From Bacteroidales bacterium (GTDB lineage Bacteria > Bacteroidota > Bacteroidia > Bacteroidales > F082): a stretch of 45,512 nucleotides of DNA. The notes under the pieces were generated by a model. It searched no databases. It had not been told where the DNA came from and saw only the letters and a list, made by a program, of their open reading frames with translations. The stretch spans positions 1 to 45,512 of the forward strand of contig JAFZKP010000048.1 of the NCBI GenBank assembly GCA_017553625.1. The letters are read 5' to 3'. Made by a program: the position numbers and the translations under genes. This document shows positions 33,829 to 42,250 of the stretch, piece after piece. How positions within the stretch are numbered: the first letter of the stretch is position 1; each line of letters begins with the position of its first letter.

Positions 33829-36168
33829 TTATTGTCTCAATATGCTCAATTTCGCGAATTTCAGCATGAGCATCTTGTTTCCGTTCTCGTCGAAATCGAC
33901 GGATGCTTTTTTGTTCGGTCCTGCTCCCTCTACGCGCACCACCGTACCCTGACCGAACTTCTGATGCAGGACGCGCATTCCGGCTTGGATTTCGTCGGCG
34001 TCAACAGGAATGAAGTCTGAAGCTGACGCTTTTGGATAAGACGCTTTCGGTGCTACCTGAGCGCTTTGAGGTCTCTGTACGTTCTGAGAACTCTGATAAC
34101 GCTTGTCTCCACTGAACGTCCAGCCACCCTTGTTCGAACTGAACGGGTTAAATCCGTGCTCTTCTTTTATTGCGGTGCCTCTGAACGACGCTTTCTTTGT
34201 GCGTTCGATGAGGCTCGGGTCTATTTCGTCGATGAAGCGTGACGGCTCGCTGAGCGTCATGTTGCCCCAACGGTAACGGCTCTCGGCATAGCTGAGGATT
34301 AGCTTCGTCTCGGCTCTCGTCAACGCGACGTAGAACAGACGGCGTTCCTCTTCCAAATCTTCGCGAGTGCTTAAAGATTGTATTCCTGGGAAGAGATTTT
34401 CTTCAAGACCGACGATGTAAACGTAAGGAAACTCAAGGCCTTTAGCGCTGTGAATCGTCATCAGAGTGACGTAGTCGGAGCCTTCTTCCTCTTTCTGGTC
34501 CTGGTCGGTGAGAAGCGCCACGTCCTCCATGAATTTCGGCAGGTTAACAGCCATCTGCTCGCCAGTGACCTCGTCGACCTGCTTGTCGGAAAACTCCATG
34601 ATGGCGTTGAGCAATTCCTCGATGTTCTGCACGCGCATCACGCCTTCTGGCGTCTCGTCTTCCTTCAAAACCTTGATGATTCCGACGGTCTCGGTGATAT
34701 GCTTCGCCAACTCGAAGGCGTTCATTTTGTCAATTTGCGTCTGGAAGCTCTGAATCATGGTGACAAAGTTGCTAAGCTTGTTGACTGTGCCCATGTTGAA
34801 CTCCGTCGACTGCTCGTTGAGCGATGTCAGGACGTCCCAGATGGTGCATTTGCGCTCGTCGGCTATAACTTGCAGCTTCTGTTTCGTGGTGTCGCCGATG
34901 CCGCGTGCCGGATAATTTACGATTCTCAACAGCGCCTGTTCGTCATGCGGGTTGATGACGACGCGGAAGTAGGCGAGGAGGTCCTTCACCTCTTTGCGGT
35001 CGTAGAATGAGAGACCGCCATATATTTTATAAGGTATGTCCTGTTTGCGCAAAGCTTCCTCAAGCGAACGTGACTGTGCATTTGTTCGATAAAGAATCAC
35101 GAAGTCTTTGTTGGAGAGCTGTCGCGACATCTTGTAGCCGAAAATCGAATTTGCCACAAGCGTGCCTTCCTCGTTGTCGGAAGTGGCTCTCAAGAGCGTT
35201 ATGAGTTCGCCTTCTTCCTTGTCCGACCAGACGTTTTTCTTGATTTGGTCTTTATTATTTGCGATGACGCTATTCGCAGCCTTTACAATGGTTTTTGTCG
35301 AACGGTAATTTTGCTCGAGACGGATGAGTTTCTGCTCCGGGTAGTCTATTTTGAAATTGAGAATATTCTGGATGTTAGCGCCGCGGAAGCCGTAAATCGA
35401 CTGTGCGTCGTCGCCCACCACGCAGATGTTTTCGCGCATTGCCGCGATACGTTTTATAATAAGGTATTGCGCATAGTTTGTGTCCTGATACTCGTCGACA
35501 AGAATGTACTCGAAATGCCGTTGATATTTATATAAAATATCCGGGAAGTCGCGCAGCAAAACGTTTGTGTTAAATAAAATATCGTCGAAATCCATTGCGT
35601 TGGCGCGTTTCAGGCGTGCGTTATATGTCTTGAAGATTTCTCCGATGAGCGGCTTGTTTGCTCGGTGGTCCTGCTCCTGAATCTCGGCGTTTTCGCAATA
35701 ATCTTCAGGGGTATAGAGCGCTGATTTTGCCATCGAGATACGATGCAAAATATATTTCGCCGGATACGCTTTCGTGTCGATTTCCCTTTCTTTCAGAATG
35801 GCGTTGATGAGTGTCTTGGAGTCGTCGGTGTCGTAGATTGTGAATTCGGAGGTGTAGCCGAGGTTTGCCGCCTCGATTCTCAGAATCCTCGCGAAGATGG
35901 AGTGGAAGGTGCCCATCCACACATTGCGTGCGGCACCCGGCTCGACGAGCTGCATGATGCGTTCTTTCATCTCCTTGGCGGCTTTGTTGGTGAACGTCAG
36001 CGCCATAATCGAGAACGGGTTGATGCCCTGCTCAATCATATAGGCGATGCGGTGGGTGAGGGCACGGGTCTTGCCCGAGCCGGCTCCCGCGATGACCATC
36101 ACCGGACCTTCAATTGTCGTAACCGCCTCTCTCTGCGGCTCATTCAAATGTTCGAGTATTCCTGACAC
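33829..36168 (-). CDS. ATP-dependent DNA helicase, UvrD/PcrA family
   Basis: A 779-residue superfamily 1A helicase that unwinds DNA 3'-5' in repair and replication restart. Motif I is AGAGSGKT (27-34), the Q motif LNEPQREAV precedes it, motif II is VDEYQDTN, motif III VVGDDAQSIYGFRGA, motif IV RLEQNYRSTKTIV, motif V TIHSAKGLEFPYVYIVGLEE and motif VI VALTRAETKLIL. The C-terminal ~50 residues (VLHQKFGQGTVVRVEGAG) are the Tudor-like domain of PcrA/UvrD that contacts RNA polymerase. The length and domain order fit PcrA/UvrD rather than Rep or RecB. Confidence 0.95.
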   Translation of the reverse strand: MSGILEHLNEPQREAVTTIEGPVMVIAGAGSGKTRALTHRIAYMIEQGINPFSIMALTFTNKAAKEMKERIMQLVEPGAARNVWMGTFHSIFARILRIEAANLGYTSEFTIYDTDDSKTLINAILKEREIDTKAYPAKYILHRISMAKSALYTPEDYCENAEIQEQDHRANKPLIGEIFKTYNARLKRANAMDFDDILFNTNVLLRDFPDILYKYQRHFEYILVDEYQDTNYAQYLIIKRIAAMRENICVVGDDAQSIYGFRGANIQNILNFKIDYPEQKLIRLEQNYRSTKTIVKAANSVIANNKDQIKKNVWSDKEEGELITLLRATSDNEEGTLVANSIFGYKMSRQLSNKDFVILYRTNAQSRSLEEALRKQDIPYKIYGGLSFYDRKEVKDLLAYFRVVINPHDEQALLRIVNYPARGIGDTTKQKLQVIADERKCTIWDVLTSLNEQSTEFNMGTVNKLSNFVTMIQSFQTQIDKMNAFELAKHITETVGIIKVLKEDETPEGVMRVQNIEELLNAIMEFSDKQVDEVTGEQMAVNLPKFMEDVALLTDQDQKEEEGSDYVTLMTIHSAKGLEFPYVYIVGLEENLFPGIQSLSTREDLEEERRLFYVALTRAETKLILSYAESRYRWGNMTLSEPSRFIDEIDPSLIERTKKASFRGTAIKEEHGFNPFSSNKGGWTFSGDKRYQSSQNVQRPQSAQVAPKASYPKASASDFIPVDADEIQAGMRVLHQKFGQGTVVRVEGAGPNKKASVDFDENGNKMLMLKFAKLSILRQ

Positions 36169-36186
36169 GTTTCAAAATTTTCGGTG

Positions 36187-36194
36187 CAAAGATA
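36187..36194 (-). promoter_or_regulatory. -7 promoter element for the helicase gene
   Basis: TATCTTTG on the minus strand, about 20 bases upstream of the helicase start. No clear -33 box is seen; the upstream DNA is a direct-repeat-like stretch of GAAGTTTG words (36201-36235). Confidence 0.55.
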
Positions 36195-36257
36195 CAAAAT
36201 AGTTTGAAGTTTGGAGTGTGAAGTTTGAAGTTTTTATAAAAATATTTCCCCAAACCT

Positions 36258-36288
36258 ATTGACAAAAGACAAAAAATGTTTATATTTG
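36258..36288 (+). promoter_or_regulatory. Bacteroidetes-type promoter for the first DUF4160-DUF2442 pair
   Basis: ATTG (36258-36261), 19 bases, TATATTTG (36281-36288), followed by CA. The leader to the ATG is ~50 bases. Confidence 0.65.
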
Positions 36289-36333
36289 CAGTGTTGTTTT
36301 GATTGTTTTAGATTATTTGAAGTAGGTTAAAAG

Positions 36334-36339
36334 AGGAGG
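36334..36339 (+). promoter_or_regulatory. Strong Shine-Dalgarno site before the DUF4160 gene
   Basis: AGGAGG four to five bases before the ATG at 36344. Genes of this phylum rarely use such sites, and the other starts in this window lack one. Confidence 0.7.
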
Positions 36340-36343
36340 ATTT

Positions 36344-36634
36344 ATGCCAAAAGTCTTAATTTATGCAACCGCAAAGGTTATTTGGACATTTTTGTTTTAC
36401 GGATCAGATAGTAACAAAAACAGAGCGCATGTCCATGTGGGGAAAGCCGGAAACAAGAAATTGTGCAAAATATGGCTCGAACCGGAAGTGTCAGTGGCGG
36501 ATAATGGAGAACTGACTGACAAACAAGTTAACCAAGTTGTGGCTATTGCCAAAAAGTATCAAGAAAAGTTCTTGGATCAATGGCAAAAGTTCCAAAATGG
36601 TGATAAAGTTAGAATTATTAAAGTGAATGAATAA
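36344..36634 (+). CDS. DUF4160 protein (cassette 1)
   Basis: A 96-residue protein. The signature FYGSDSNKNRAHVHVG, a GNKKLCKIWLEPEV strand pair and a C-terminal helix QVNQVVAIAKKYQEKFLDQW are typical of DUF4160 (compare the HPPHVHV core in the family). DUF4160 genes usually precede a DUF2442 gene, as here with an 8-base overlap. The arrangement resembles toxin-antitoxin modules, but no activity is established. It has a consensus promoter and an unusually strong ribosome binding site. A second pair is at 43569-44137. Confidence 0.8.
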   Translation: MPKVLIYATAKVIWTFLFYGSDSNKNRAHVHVGKAGNKKLCKIWLEPEVSVADNGELTDKQVNQVVAIAKKYQEKFLDQWQKFQNGDKVRIIKVNE

Positions 36635-36902
36635 AATGTATAAAATTGAAGGATATTGGGACGTAATCCCGCAGATTAAAAATGTGTCTTTCCCTGCGAG
36701 AGGGAAGATGCAGGTTTTATTGGAGGATGGGAGAATTATCATTGTTTCAGTTTCCAAATTTCCTAGTGTCAAGAAATTAAGCATGGCGCAGCGTAAGAAA
36801 TGGTACATTTTAGGAAACGGCTTCTCGTTTGAAGATTCTGATGAAGTAATTCACATCGAGCAGATTCTTGGAAATTTTAAGAATTATGCTCATGAATCAT
36901 AA
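36627..36902 (+). CDS. DUF2442-like protein (cassette 1)
   Basis: A 91-residue protein overlapping the DUF4160 gene by 8 bases. It has the short β-rich pattern of DUF2442: a strand with a WDVIPQIKNVSF stretch, VLLEDGRIIIVSVSKFPSVK, a helix around LSMAQRKKWYILGNG, and an acidic FEDSDEVIHIEQILG end corresponding to the IxWPxLDEDI-like end of the family. Here the end is degenerate. The partner is presumed to be the upstream DUF4160 protein. Function is unknown. Confidence 0.75.
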   Translation: MNKMYKIEGYWDVIPQIKNVSFPARGKMQVLLEDGRIIIVSVSKFPSVKKLSMAQRKKWYILGNGFSFEDSDEVIHIEQILGNFKNYAHES

Positions 36903-36928
36903 TGATTAGTGCGATTTTATTAAAACAT

Positions 36929-36985
36929 AACCGCCTTTGTAGTAGAGTAGCACCGTAATCTGGTTTGCAAACTACAAAGGTGGTT
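36929..36985. terminator. Long hairpin after DUF4160-DUF2442 cassette 1
   Basis: AACCGCCTTTGTAGT (36929-36943) pairs with ACTACAAAGGTGGTT (36971-36985), one G·U pair, with a 27-base loop. The position just after the operon suggests a terminator, although the following T-run (36996-37001) is ten bases away. The rest of 36903-37030 holds nothing else recognisable. Confidence 0.5.
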
Positions 36986-37030
36986 GGATTATGTGTTTTT
37001 TCAAATTGTCAGCCACTTTTTCACATTTTT

Positions 37031-37061
37031 TTTGTTTTTCTCAAAAAAATCCTTATCTTTG
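37031..37061 (+). promoter_or_regulatory. Perfect Bacteroidetes promoter upstream of the structured RNA
   Basis: TTTG (37031-37034), exactly 19 bases, TATCTTTG (37054-37061), then CA. Start of transcription is predicted near 37068. Confidence 0.85.
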
Positions 37062-37067
37062 CAATGT

Positions 37068-37286
37068 CAAATTAAACAATTATATGAAGAAACAGACAGT
37101 TAAATAAAGTATAAAGACATATTAAAAAGGCGTTTTCGCTTTTCTTAGTTAAACCGAAATCTGGGAAATTTCAGTAATACCACTCAAGAAAGTAGAAACG
37201 CTTGCGGTGATTACCGTGAGCTTTCTTGTTAGTGGTATAGGTTATTCCCAGAACCTCGGCTTAAAACAGAAGTTCGCGGTTTTTTT
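37068..37286 (+). ncRNA. 6S-like structured RNA candidate
   Basis: After a perfect promoter, the segment 37148-37264 folds on paper into one long rod. The closing stem is TTAAA/CCGA plus TCTGGGA (37149-37166) with TCCCAGA plus TCGG/TTAA (37246-37264). Next is an open internal bubble (37167-37176 against 37239-37245). A 16-bp terminal stem follows, ATACCACTCAAGAAAG (37177-37192) with CTTTCTTG (37221-37228) and AGTGGTAT (37231-37238). The apex carries a CGGT/ACCG hairpin. A T-run at 37280-37286 could end the transcript. A closing stem, central bubble and terminal stem are the hallmark of 6S RNA, which binds the housekeeping RNA polymerase. Identity with known Bacteroidetes 6S or Bacteroidales-1 RNAs was not tested. 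The alternative is a leader of the downstream surface-protein gene. Confidence 0.55.
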
Positions 37287-37419
37287 ATGCTTCGACAAAT
37301 CGGACTAACAAGGACTAACAAGGACTTCTAGACAATAGAAAAACAAAGTTTATTTGCAGAGAAAAAGAAAATATAAATATAAATAAAAGTTGTGCCCGAC
37401 ACGAATTAGGGAAAACACC

Positions 37420-40400
37420 ATGAAAAAGCAATTTATTTTATCACTTTTGTTGATGTTCTCATTTTTAATGTCAGCCCAAGAAACAGTAACATTAAAATTT
37501 ACATCAAATTACCGTAATGCCTCCAATATGCCATTTGATTATGTGCTTGTTAAGGATATTACGCGGAATTGGCTTGAATGGTTAACACCTCCTGACACAA
37601 CAATAACTTTGACTGTTTATGATGGTATTTATGAACTGGATAATGATGGTGGCACTTTATCCGAAGCATTCCCAAATCCTTTTTCGGGTAAAACAAATCT
37701 GATGTATATCATAGAGATGCCGCAAACGGTTAAAGCACAATTGTTTTCGTTCAACGGACAATTAATCAGCGAGTTTAGAGGATCTCTTGATGCGGGCACT
37801 CACATGTTTACCATTGAAATGGATAGACCACAAATGGCGTTTTTTGCTGTCACGTCGGGCAATAATAAATGTTATAAAAAGGTCTTGAATATTGGGGGCG
37901 GAAATAATAATAAGATAGAAGTTGATAAAATCTCCGGTCATAATCAGCCAAGAGATGTTAGAGTGGGTGATTTTGTTGTTGGAGATTTAATGGAATATGA
38001 AGCAGTAATATATGATAATGGCAATGATATTAGTAGAGTAATAACGCAAAACCAGTATGGTGACGAGGTTATTTCATTTACTTTTGATTTACATATACCG
38101 ACTGTAACAACCTATGCCGTTGGAAACATCAGCCAAACTACAGGAATGAGTGGTGGAATTGTCACATCAAATGGAGGCGCAATTGTTACAGAACGTGGTA
38201 TTTGTTGGAGCACAAGTCATAATCCGACCATTAATGACAACCATGCAAATAATGGTTCTGGGAATGGCGACTATATAATTACAATGACTAATCTTGTACC
38301 AGGTACTACTTATTATGTAAGAGCTTATGCCATAAATAATGTTGGGATAGCATATGGGAATGAAGTGAGTTTTACAACATCACAAAACAACACTGCTCCG
38401 ACTGTGACAACAAATCAGGTGACAGATATTACACAAACTACAGCTATATCAGGTGGCAATGTTACATCAGATGGTGGTGCTGCAGTAACAGCTCGTGGTG
38501 TATGTTGGAGTACGAGTCATAATCCAACAACAAGCGACAGCCATGCAAGCAGTGGAACAGGAAACGGTTCATATACAGTAAACGTTACAGGATTGACAGC
38601 TAATACAACATACTATGTTAGAGCCTATGCAACAAATAATGTTGGAACGGCCTATGGTAATGAAATGAGTTTTACAACCGAATCCGAACAAATTTGGCCT
38701 AATGGTGTTCTGCCTGGATTGTTTTCTGTTAGTTCAACGCAGCAAGTCAATTTTTCACAGGGAAATTTACAATACCAAGCATCAACAAATACATGGCGAT
38801 TCGCGGATAATCAATATGATTATATAGGTAATAATAACAGTAATATTTCATCAACATATAGCGGATGGATAGATTTGTTTGGTTGGGGAACAAGTGGATA
38901 CAATCATGGTGCAGTGTGTTATCAACCATGGAGTACAAGTCTATCTAATAGCGATTATTATGCCTATGGTGATGTAACTTACAACCTGTACGACCAAACT
39001 GGAAAAGCAGACTGGGGATACAATGCTATTTCCAATGGAGGAAGTGCGGAAAATATGTGGCGTACATTAACTATGAATGAATGGGGTTATGTTTTACTTT
39101 CTAGAAATACAAACAGCGGAATAAGATATGCGAAGGCACAGGTTAACGGAATAAATGGAATTATCCTACTCCCTGACAATTGGAATAGTAGTACATACAG
39201 TTTAAATAATACCAATACAATTGACGCTTCATATACAACAAATATCATCAATTCAACAGACTGGAGTTCTATAGAAATGGCTGGCGCAGTTTTCATTCCT
39301 GCTGCAGGTTTTCGCTATGGTTTGACAGTTAATGTTAGCAGTTTGGGGGCATATTGGTCTTCTGGCGGATACCTAACTATCACTATAGCACCTTGCTTAA
39401 GCTTTTACGATAACAATTTGGTTGCTACTGATGGTGATAATCGAAGAAACGGTTTAAGTGTACGTCTTGTTTCGTGTGAAAGTGTTGATACTCCTACCGT
39501 TACGACAAATAATATCACAAATATTACACAAACTACAGCAACAGGCGGCGGAATTGTAACTTCAAGCGGCAGTACAACAGTAACCGCTCGTGGTATTTGC
39601 TGGAGTACAAATCATAATCCGACGACGAGTGGAAACCATACTACAAATGGAACTGGAACAGGAAGTTTCACGGCTGATATTTCAGGATTGACAGCAAATA
39701 CCACATATTATGTAAGAGCTTATGCAACAAATAGTGTTGGGACATCGTATGGAAGTGAAGTCAGTTTCACTACATCTCAAAATGTAACTGCACCAATAGT
39801 TACGACAAGTAGTATAACCAACATTACTCAAACAACAGCAACAGGTGGAGGCAATGTAACATCAGATGGTGGAGCCACAGTAACAAGCCGAGGCATCTGC
39901 TGGAGTACAAGTCATAATCCTACGATTAGCAGTAATCACACTACGAATGGTTCAGGAACTGGAAGTTTTACAGCTAATATAACAGGACTAACAGCAAATA
40001 CTACTTATTATGTAAGAGCATACGCAACAAATAGTGTGGGAACATCGTATGGAAGTGAAGTCAGTTTCACTACATCTCAAAATGTAACTGCACCAATAGT
40101 TACGACAAGTAGTATAACCAACATTACTCAAACAACAGCAACAGGCGGAGGTAATGTAACATCAGATGGCGGTGCAACAGTTACAGCTCGTGGTATTTGC
40201 TGGAGTACAAGTCATAATCCAACAATAAATGGTAACCATACTACAAATGGAACTGGAACTGGAAGTTTTACGGCTAATATGACAGGACTAACAGCAAATA
40301 CTACTTATTATGTAAGAGCGTACGCTACCAATAGTGTTGGAACATCATACGGAAATGAGGTGAGTTTTACGACATTACAAAATGCCACTGTTCCTACTGT

Positions 40401-41694
40401 TTCGACAAACTATAGTGTTACAAACATTACTTCAACAACAGCGACATGTGGCGGTAATGTGACATCAGATGGCGGAGCAACAGTAACAGAACGTGGTATT
40501 TGTTGGAGTACAAGTCACAATCCTACTAATAGTAACTACCATGCATCAAATGGTACAGGTACAGGAAGCTTTACCGCTAATATGACTGGACTTAATGCAA
40601 ATACAACATATTATGTTAGAGCATACGCTACCAATAGCGTGGGAACTTCTTATGGAGGTGAAATAAGTTTTACAACCCAATCATTGTCAACTTATACGAT
40701 TAGTGTTTCAGCAAATCCAAGTTTTGGAGGATACGTAACTGGTGGTGGAAACTATAGTTATGGACAAACATGTACGGTTCATGCTATTCCATATGATGGA
40801 TACGTTTTTGCTTATTGGACTATGAATGGTGTATATGCTTGGGATCAAGCTGACTTTACTATTATAGTATATGGGAATGAAACATTAGTGGCTCATTTTA
40901 CAGGTCCAACTATTCCAACAGGCGCAATAAACGGGTTATTCTCTGTTAGTGCGACAAAACAAGTTTATTTTTCGAGAGGGAATTTACAATACCAAGCATC
41001 AACAAACACATGGCGTTTTGCTAACAATCAATATGATTATGTTGGAGAAGATAATAGTAATATCTCTTCAACATATAATGGTTGGATAGATTTGTTTGGT
41101 TGGGGTACTAGTGGTAATGATCATGGCGCAGTGTGTTATCAGCCATATGGCATAAGTACAACAAATAGTGATTATTACGCATATGGTTCAGCATCATATA
41201 ATCTAAATAACCAGACAGGACAAGCTGATTGGGGCTATAACTTGGGTGGTAACATTGTTAATTTGTGGAGAACAATGACTGCTCAAGAATGGATATACGT
41301 ATTGAACACAAGAAATACCGTATCTGGTATACGTTATGCCAAAGCGAGAGTGAATAATGTGAATGGTGTTGTTTTATTACCTGATAATTGGAGTACAAGC
41401 ACTTACACTTTAAGCAATACAAATACGGGTAATGCGAATTATGACAGTAACATAATCTCGGCTTCTCAATGGATTACTTTACAAAATGCAGGCGCAGTAT
41501 TTCTGCCTGCGGCAGGCGAACGTGGTGGAAATTCTGTCGGATGGGTCGGCTCAGAGGGTAACTATTGGTCAGCTACTCACTTTGATAACTACCAATCATA
41601 TTCCGTTTCTATTGGCGGAAATGGATTCGCTCCTAATCAGAAAAGAAGTCGTGGTTATGGTCAAAGTGTTCGTTTAGTCATTAATGCTCAATAA
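37420..41694 (+). CDS. Repeat-rich surface protein with Fn3-like repeats and two copies of a ~240-residue module
   Basis: A 1424-residue exported protein. The ATG at 37420 gives the signal peptide MKKQFILSLLLMFSFLMSAQ; an in-frame ATG at 37390 gives no better start. Residues ~80-158 look like a T9SS sorting domain (EAFPNPFSGKTNLMY ... KKVLNIGG), unusually placed at the N-terminal side. Six fibronectin-III-like repeats (~95-100 residues, ARGICWSTSHNPT ... TTYYVRAYATNSVGTSYG pattern) and one InlB B-repeat follow, together with two copies of a ~240-residue module (LFSVS...GNLQYQASTNTWRF to SVRLV). Repeats 4 and 5 share 104 identical bases. The gene is AT-rich and has no C-terminal sorting domain. 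A role as surface adhesin or binding protein is a guess from the architecture. Confidence 0.8.
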   Translation: MKKQFILSLLLMFSFLMSAQETVTLKFTSNYRNASNMPFDYVLVKDITRNWLEWLTPPDTTITLTVYDGIYELDNDGGTLSEAFPNPFSGKTNLMYIIEMPQTVKAQLFSFNGQLISEFRGSLDAGTHMFTIEMDRPQMAFFAVTSGNNKCYKKVLNIGGGNNNKIEVDKISGHNQPRDVRVGDFVVGDLMEYEAVIYDNGNDISRVITQNQYGDEVISFTFDLHIPTVTTYAVGNISQTTGMSGGIVTSNGGAIVTERGICWSTSHNPTINDNHANNGSGNGDYIITMTNLVPGTTYYVRAYAINNVGIAYGNEVSFTTSQNNTAPTVTTNQVTDITQTTAISGGNVTSDGGAAVTARGVCWSTSHNPTTSDSHASSGTGNGSYTVNVTGLTANTTYYVRAYATNNVGTAYGNEMSFTTESEQIWPNGVLPGLFSVSSTQQVNFSQGNLQYQASTNTWRFADNQYDYIGNNNSNISSTYSGWIDLFGWGTSGYNHGAVCYQPWSTSLSNSDYYAYGDVTYNLYDQTGKADWGYNAISNGGSAENMWRTLTMNEWGYVLLSRNTNSGIRYAKAQVNGINGIILLPDNWNSSTYSLNNTNTIDASYTTNIINSTDWSSIEMAGAVFIPAAGFRYGLTVNVSSLGAYWSSGGYLTITIAPCLSFYDNNLVATDGDNRRNGLSVRLVSCESVDTPTVTTNNITNITQTTATGGGIVTSSGSTTVTARGICWSTNHNPTTSGNHTTNGTGTGSFTADISGLTANTTYYVRAYATNSVGTSYGSEVSFTTSQNVTAPIVTTSSITNITQTTATGGGNVTSDGGATVTSRGICWSTSHNPTISSNHTTNGSGTGSFTANITGLTANTTYYVRAYATNSVGTSYGSEVSFTTSQNVTAPIVTTSSITNITQTTATGGGNVTSDGGATVTARGICWSTSHNPTINGNHTTNGTGTGSFTANMTGLTANTTYYVRAYATNSVGTSYGNEVSFTTLQNATVPTVSTNYSVTNITSTTATCGGNVTSDGGATVTERGICWSTSHNPTNSNYHASNGTGTGSFTANMTGLNANTTYYVRAYATNSVGTSYGGEISFTTQSLSTYTISVSANPSFGGYVTGGGNYSYGQTCTVHAIPYDGYVFAYWTMNGVYAWDQADFTIIVYGNETLVAHFTGPTIPTGAINGLFSVSATKQVYFSRGNLQYQASTNTWRFANNQYDYVGEDNSNISSTYNGWIDLFGWGTSGNDHGAVCYQPYGISTTNSDYYAYGSASYNLNNQTGQADWGYNLGGNIVNLWRTMTAQEWIYVLNTRNTVSGIRYAKARVNNVNGVVLLPDNWSTSTYTLSNTNTGNANYDSNIISASQWITLQNAGAVFLPAAGERGGNSVGWVGSEGNYWSATHFDNYQSYSVSIGGNGFAPNQKRSRGYGQSVRLVINAQ

Positions 41695-41727
41695 ATAATG
41701 ATTGTTTATTAAATATTACAAATAACC

Positions 41728-42201
41728 ATGAATGTCAAAGTAATACTTCCAACTAATCAGCCAGGAGATAGTTATATTAAAGATGACAAAATGTTTTTGA
41801 AAGACATATCAACTATTTCCGAGGCAGATGGTGACGCTGTCTTCCAAAGCAGTACTTATTCTGAAATATTTGGATTTACAAGAAAAAGGTCAAAAATTGG
41901 CAAAAAAAGGCTATCAATCGTAAAGATTTCAGCAAATGGAGAATCCATACATAGAGCCTTTAAATCCGAAGCTGTAAATGGCATAAAGAAAGATATGGTC
42001 GGCTTAAGCCCAAGTTCCATCAGGTTGTTGAGTGATAGGGATGGCAAAAATCCAACAGTAGTGGAAGTGGAAATAGGCGGGATGTTTCCTTTTTATTGGG
42101 AACATCCTGACAAAGCAATCCGCATTTCATTTAAATTAGGGCTATTGAGCTTGTTGTTAGGAGTGCTGTCTTTTGCTATATCTATCATAACATGGATGTA
42201 A
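41728..42201 (+). CDS. Unrecognised 157-residue protein with C-terminal membrane helix
   Basis: No family is recognised. The first ~120 residues look soluble and mixed α/β, with a basic stretch FTRKRSKIGKKRLSIVKI and a segment SIHRAFKSEAVNGIKKDMVG. The C-terminus has a charged entry (WEHPDKAIRISFK) followed by one hydrophobic helix, LGLLSLLLGVLSFAISI (~135-152). This gives a tail-anchored look with the body in the cytoplasm. It lies 33 bases after the large surface protein gene and 49 bases before the nuclease-like gene, on the same strand and with the same AT-rich composition. A two-gene unit with the next gene is plausible. Confidence 0.65.
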   Translation: MNVKVILPTNQPGDSYIKDDKMFLKDISTISEADGDAVFQSSTYSEIFGFTRKRSKIGKKRLSIVKISANGESIHRAFKSEAVNGIKKDMVGLSPSSIRLLSDRDGKNPTVVEVEIGGMFPFYWEHPDKAIRISFKLGLLSLLLGVLSFAISIITWM

Positions 42202-42250
42202 TAAACTATAATCACTTATATATTAATGAATTTCAATAAATAACGAAGAA

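Noticed and set aside
36201-36235. GAAGTTTG-rich direct repeats upstream of the helicase gene
   Set aside because: Degenerate, AT-rich and short; probably simple-sequence drift near a promoter.
37302-37323. Two tandem copies of GGACTAACAA before the large surface protein
   Set aside because: Only two units; too short to call a repeat array or binding-site cluster.
37420-41694. Regular ~300-base repeats as a CRISPR-like array
   Set aside because: The repeats are in-frame Fn3-like protein repeats of one long gene, without short direct repeats and unique spacers.
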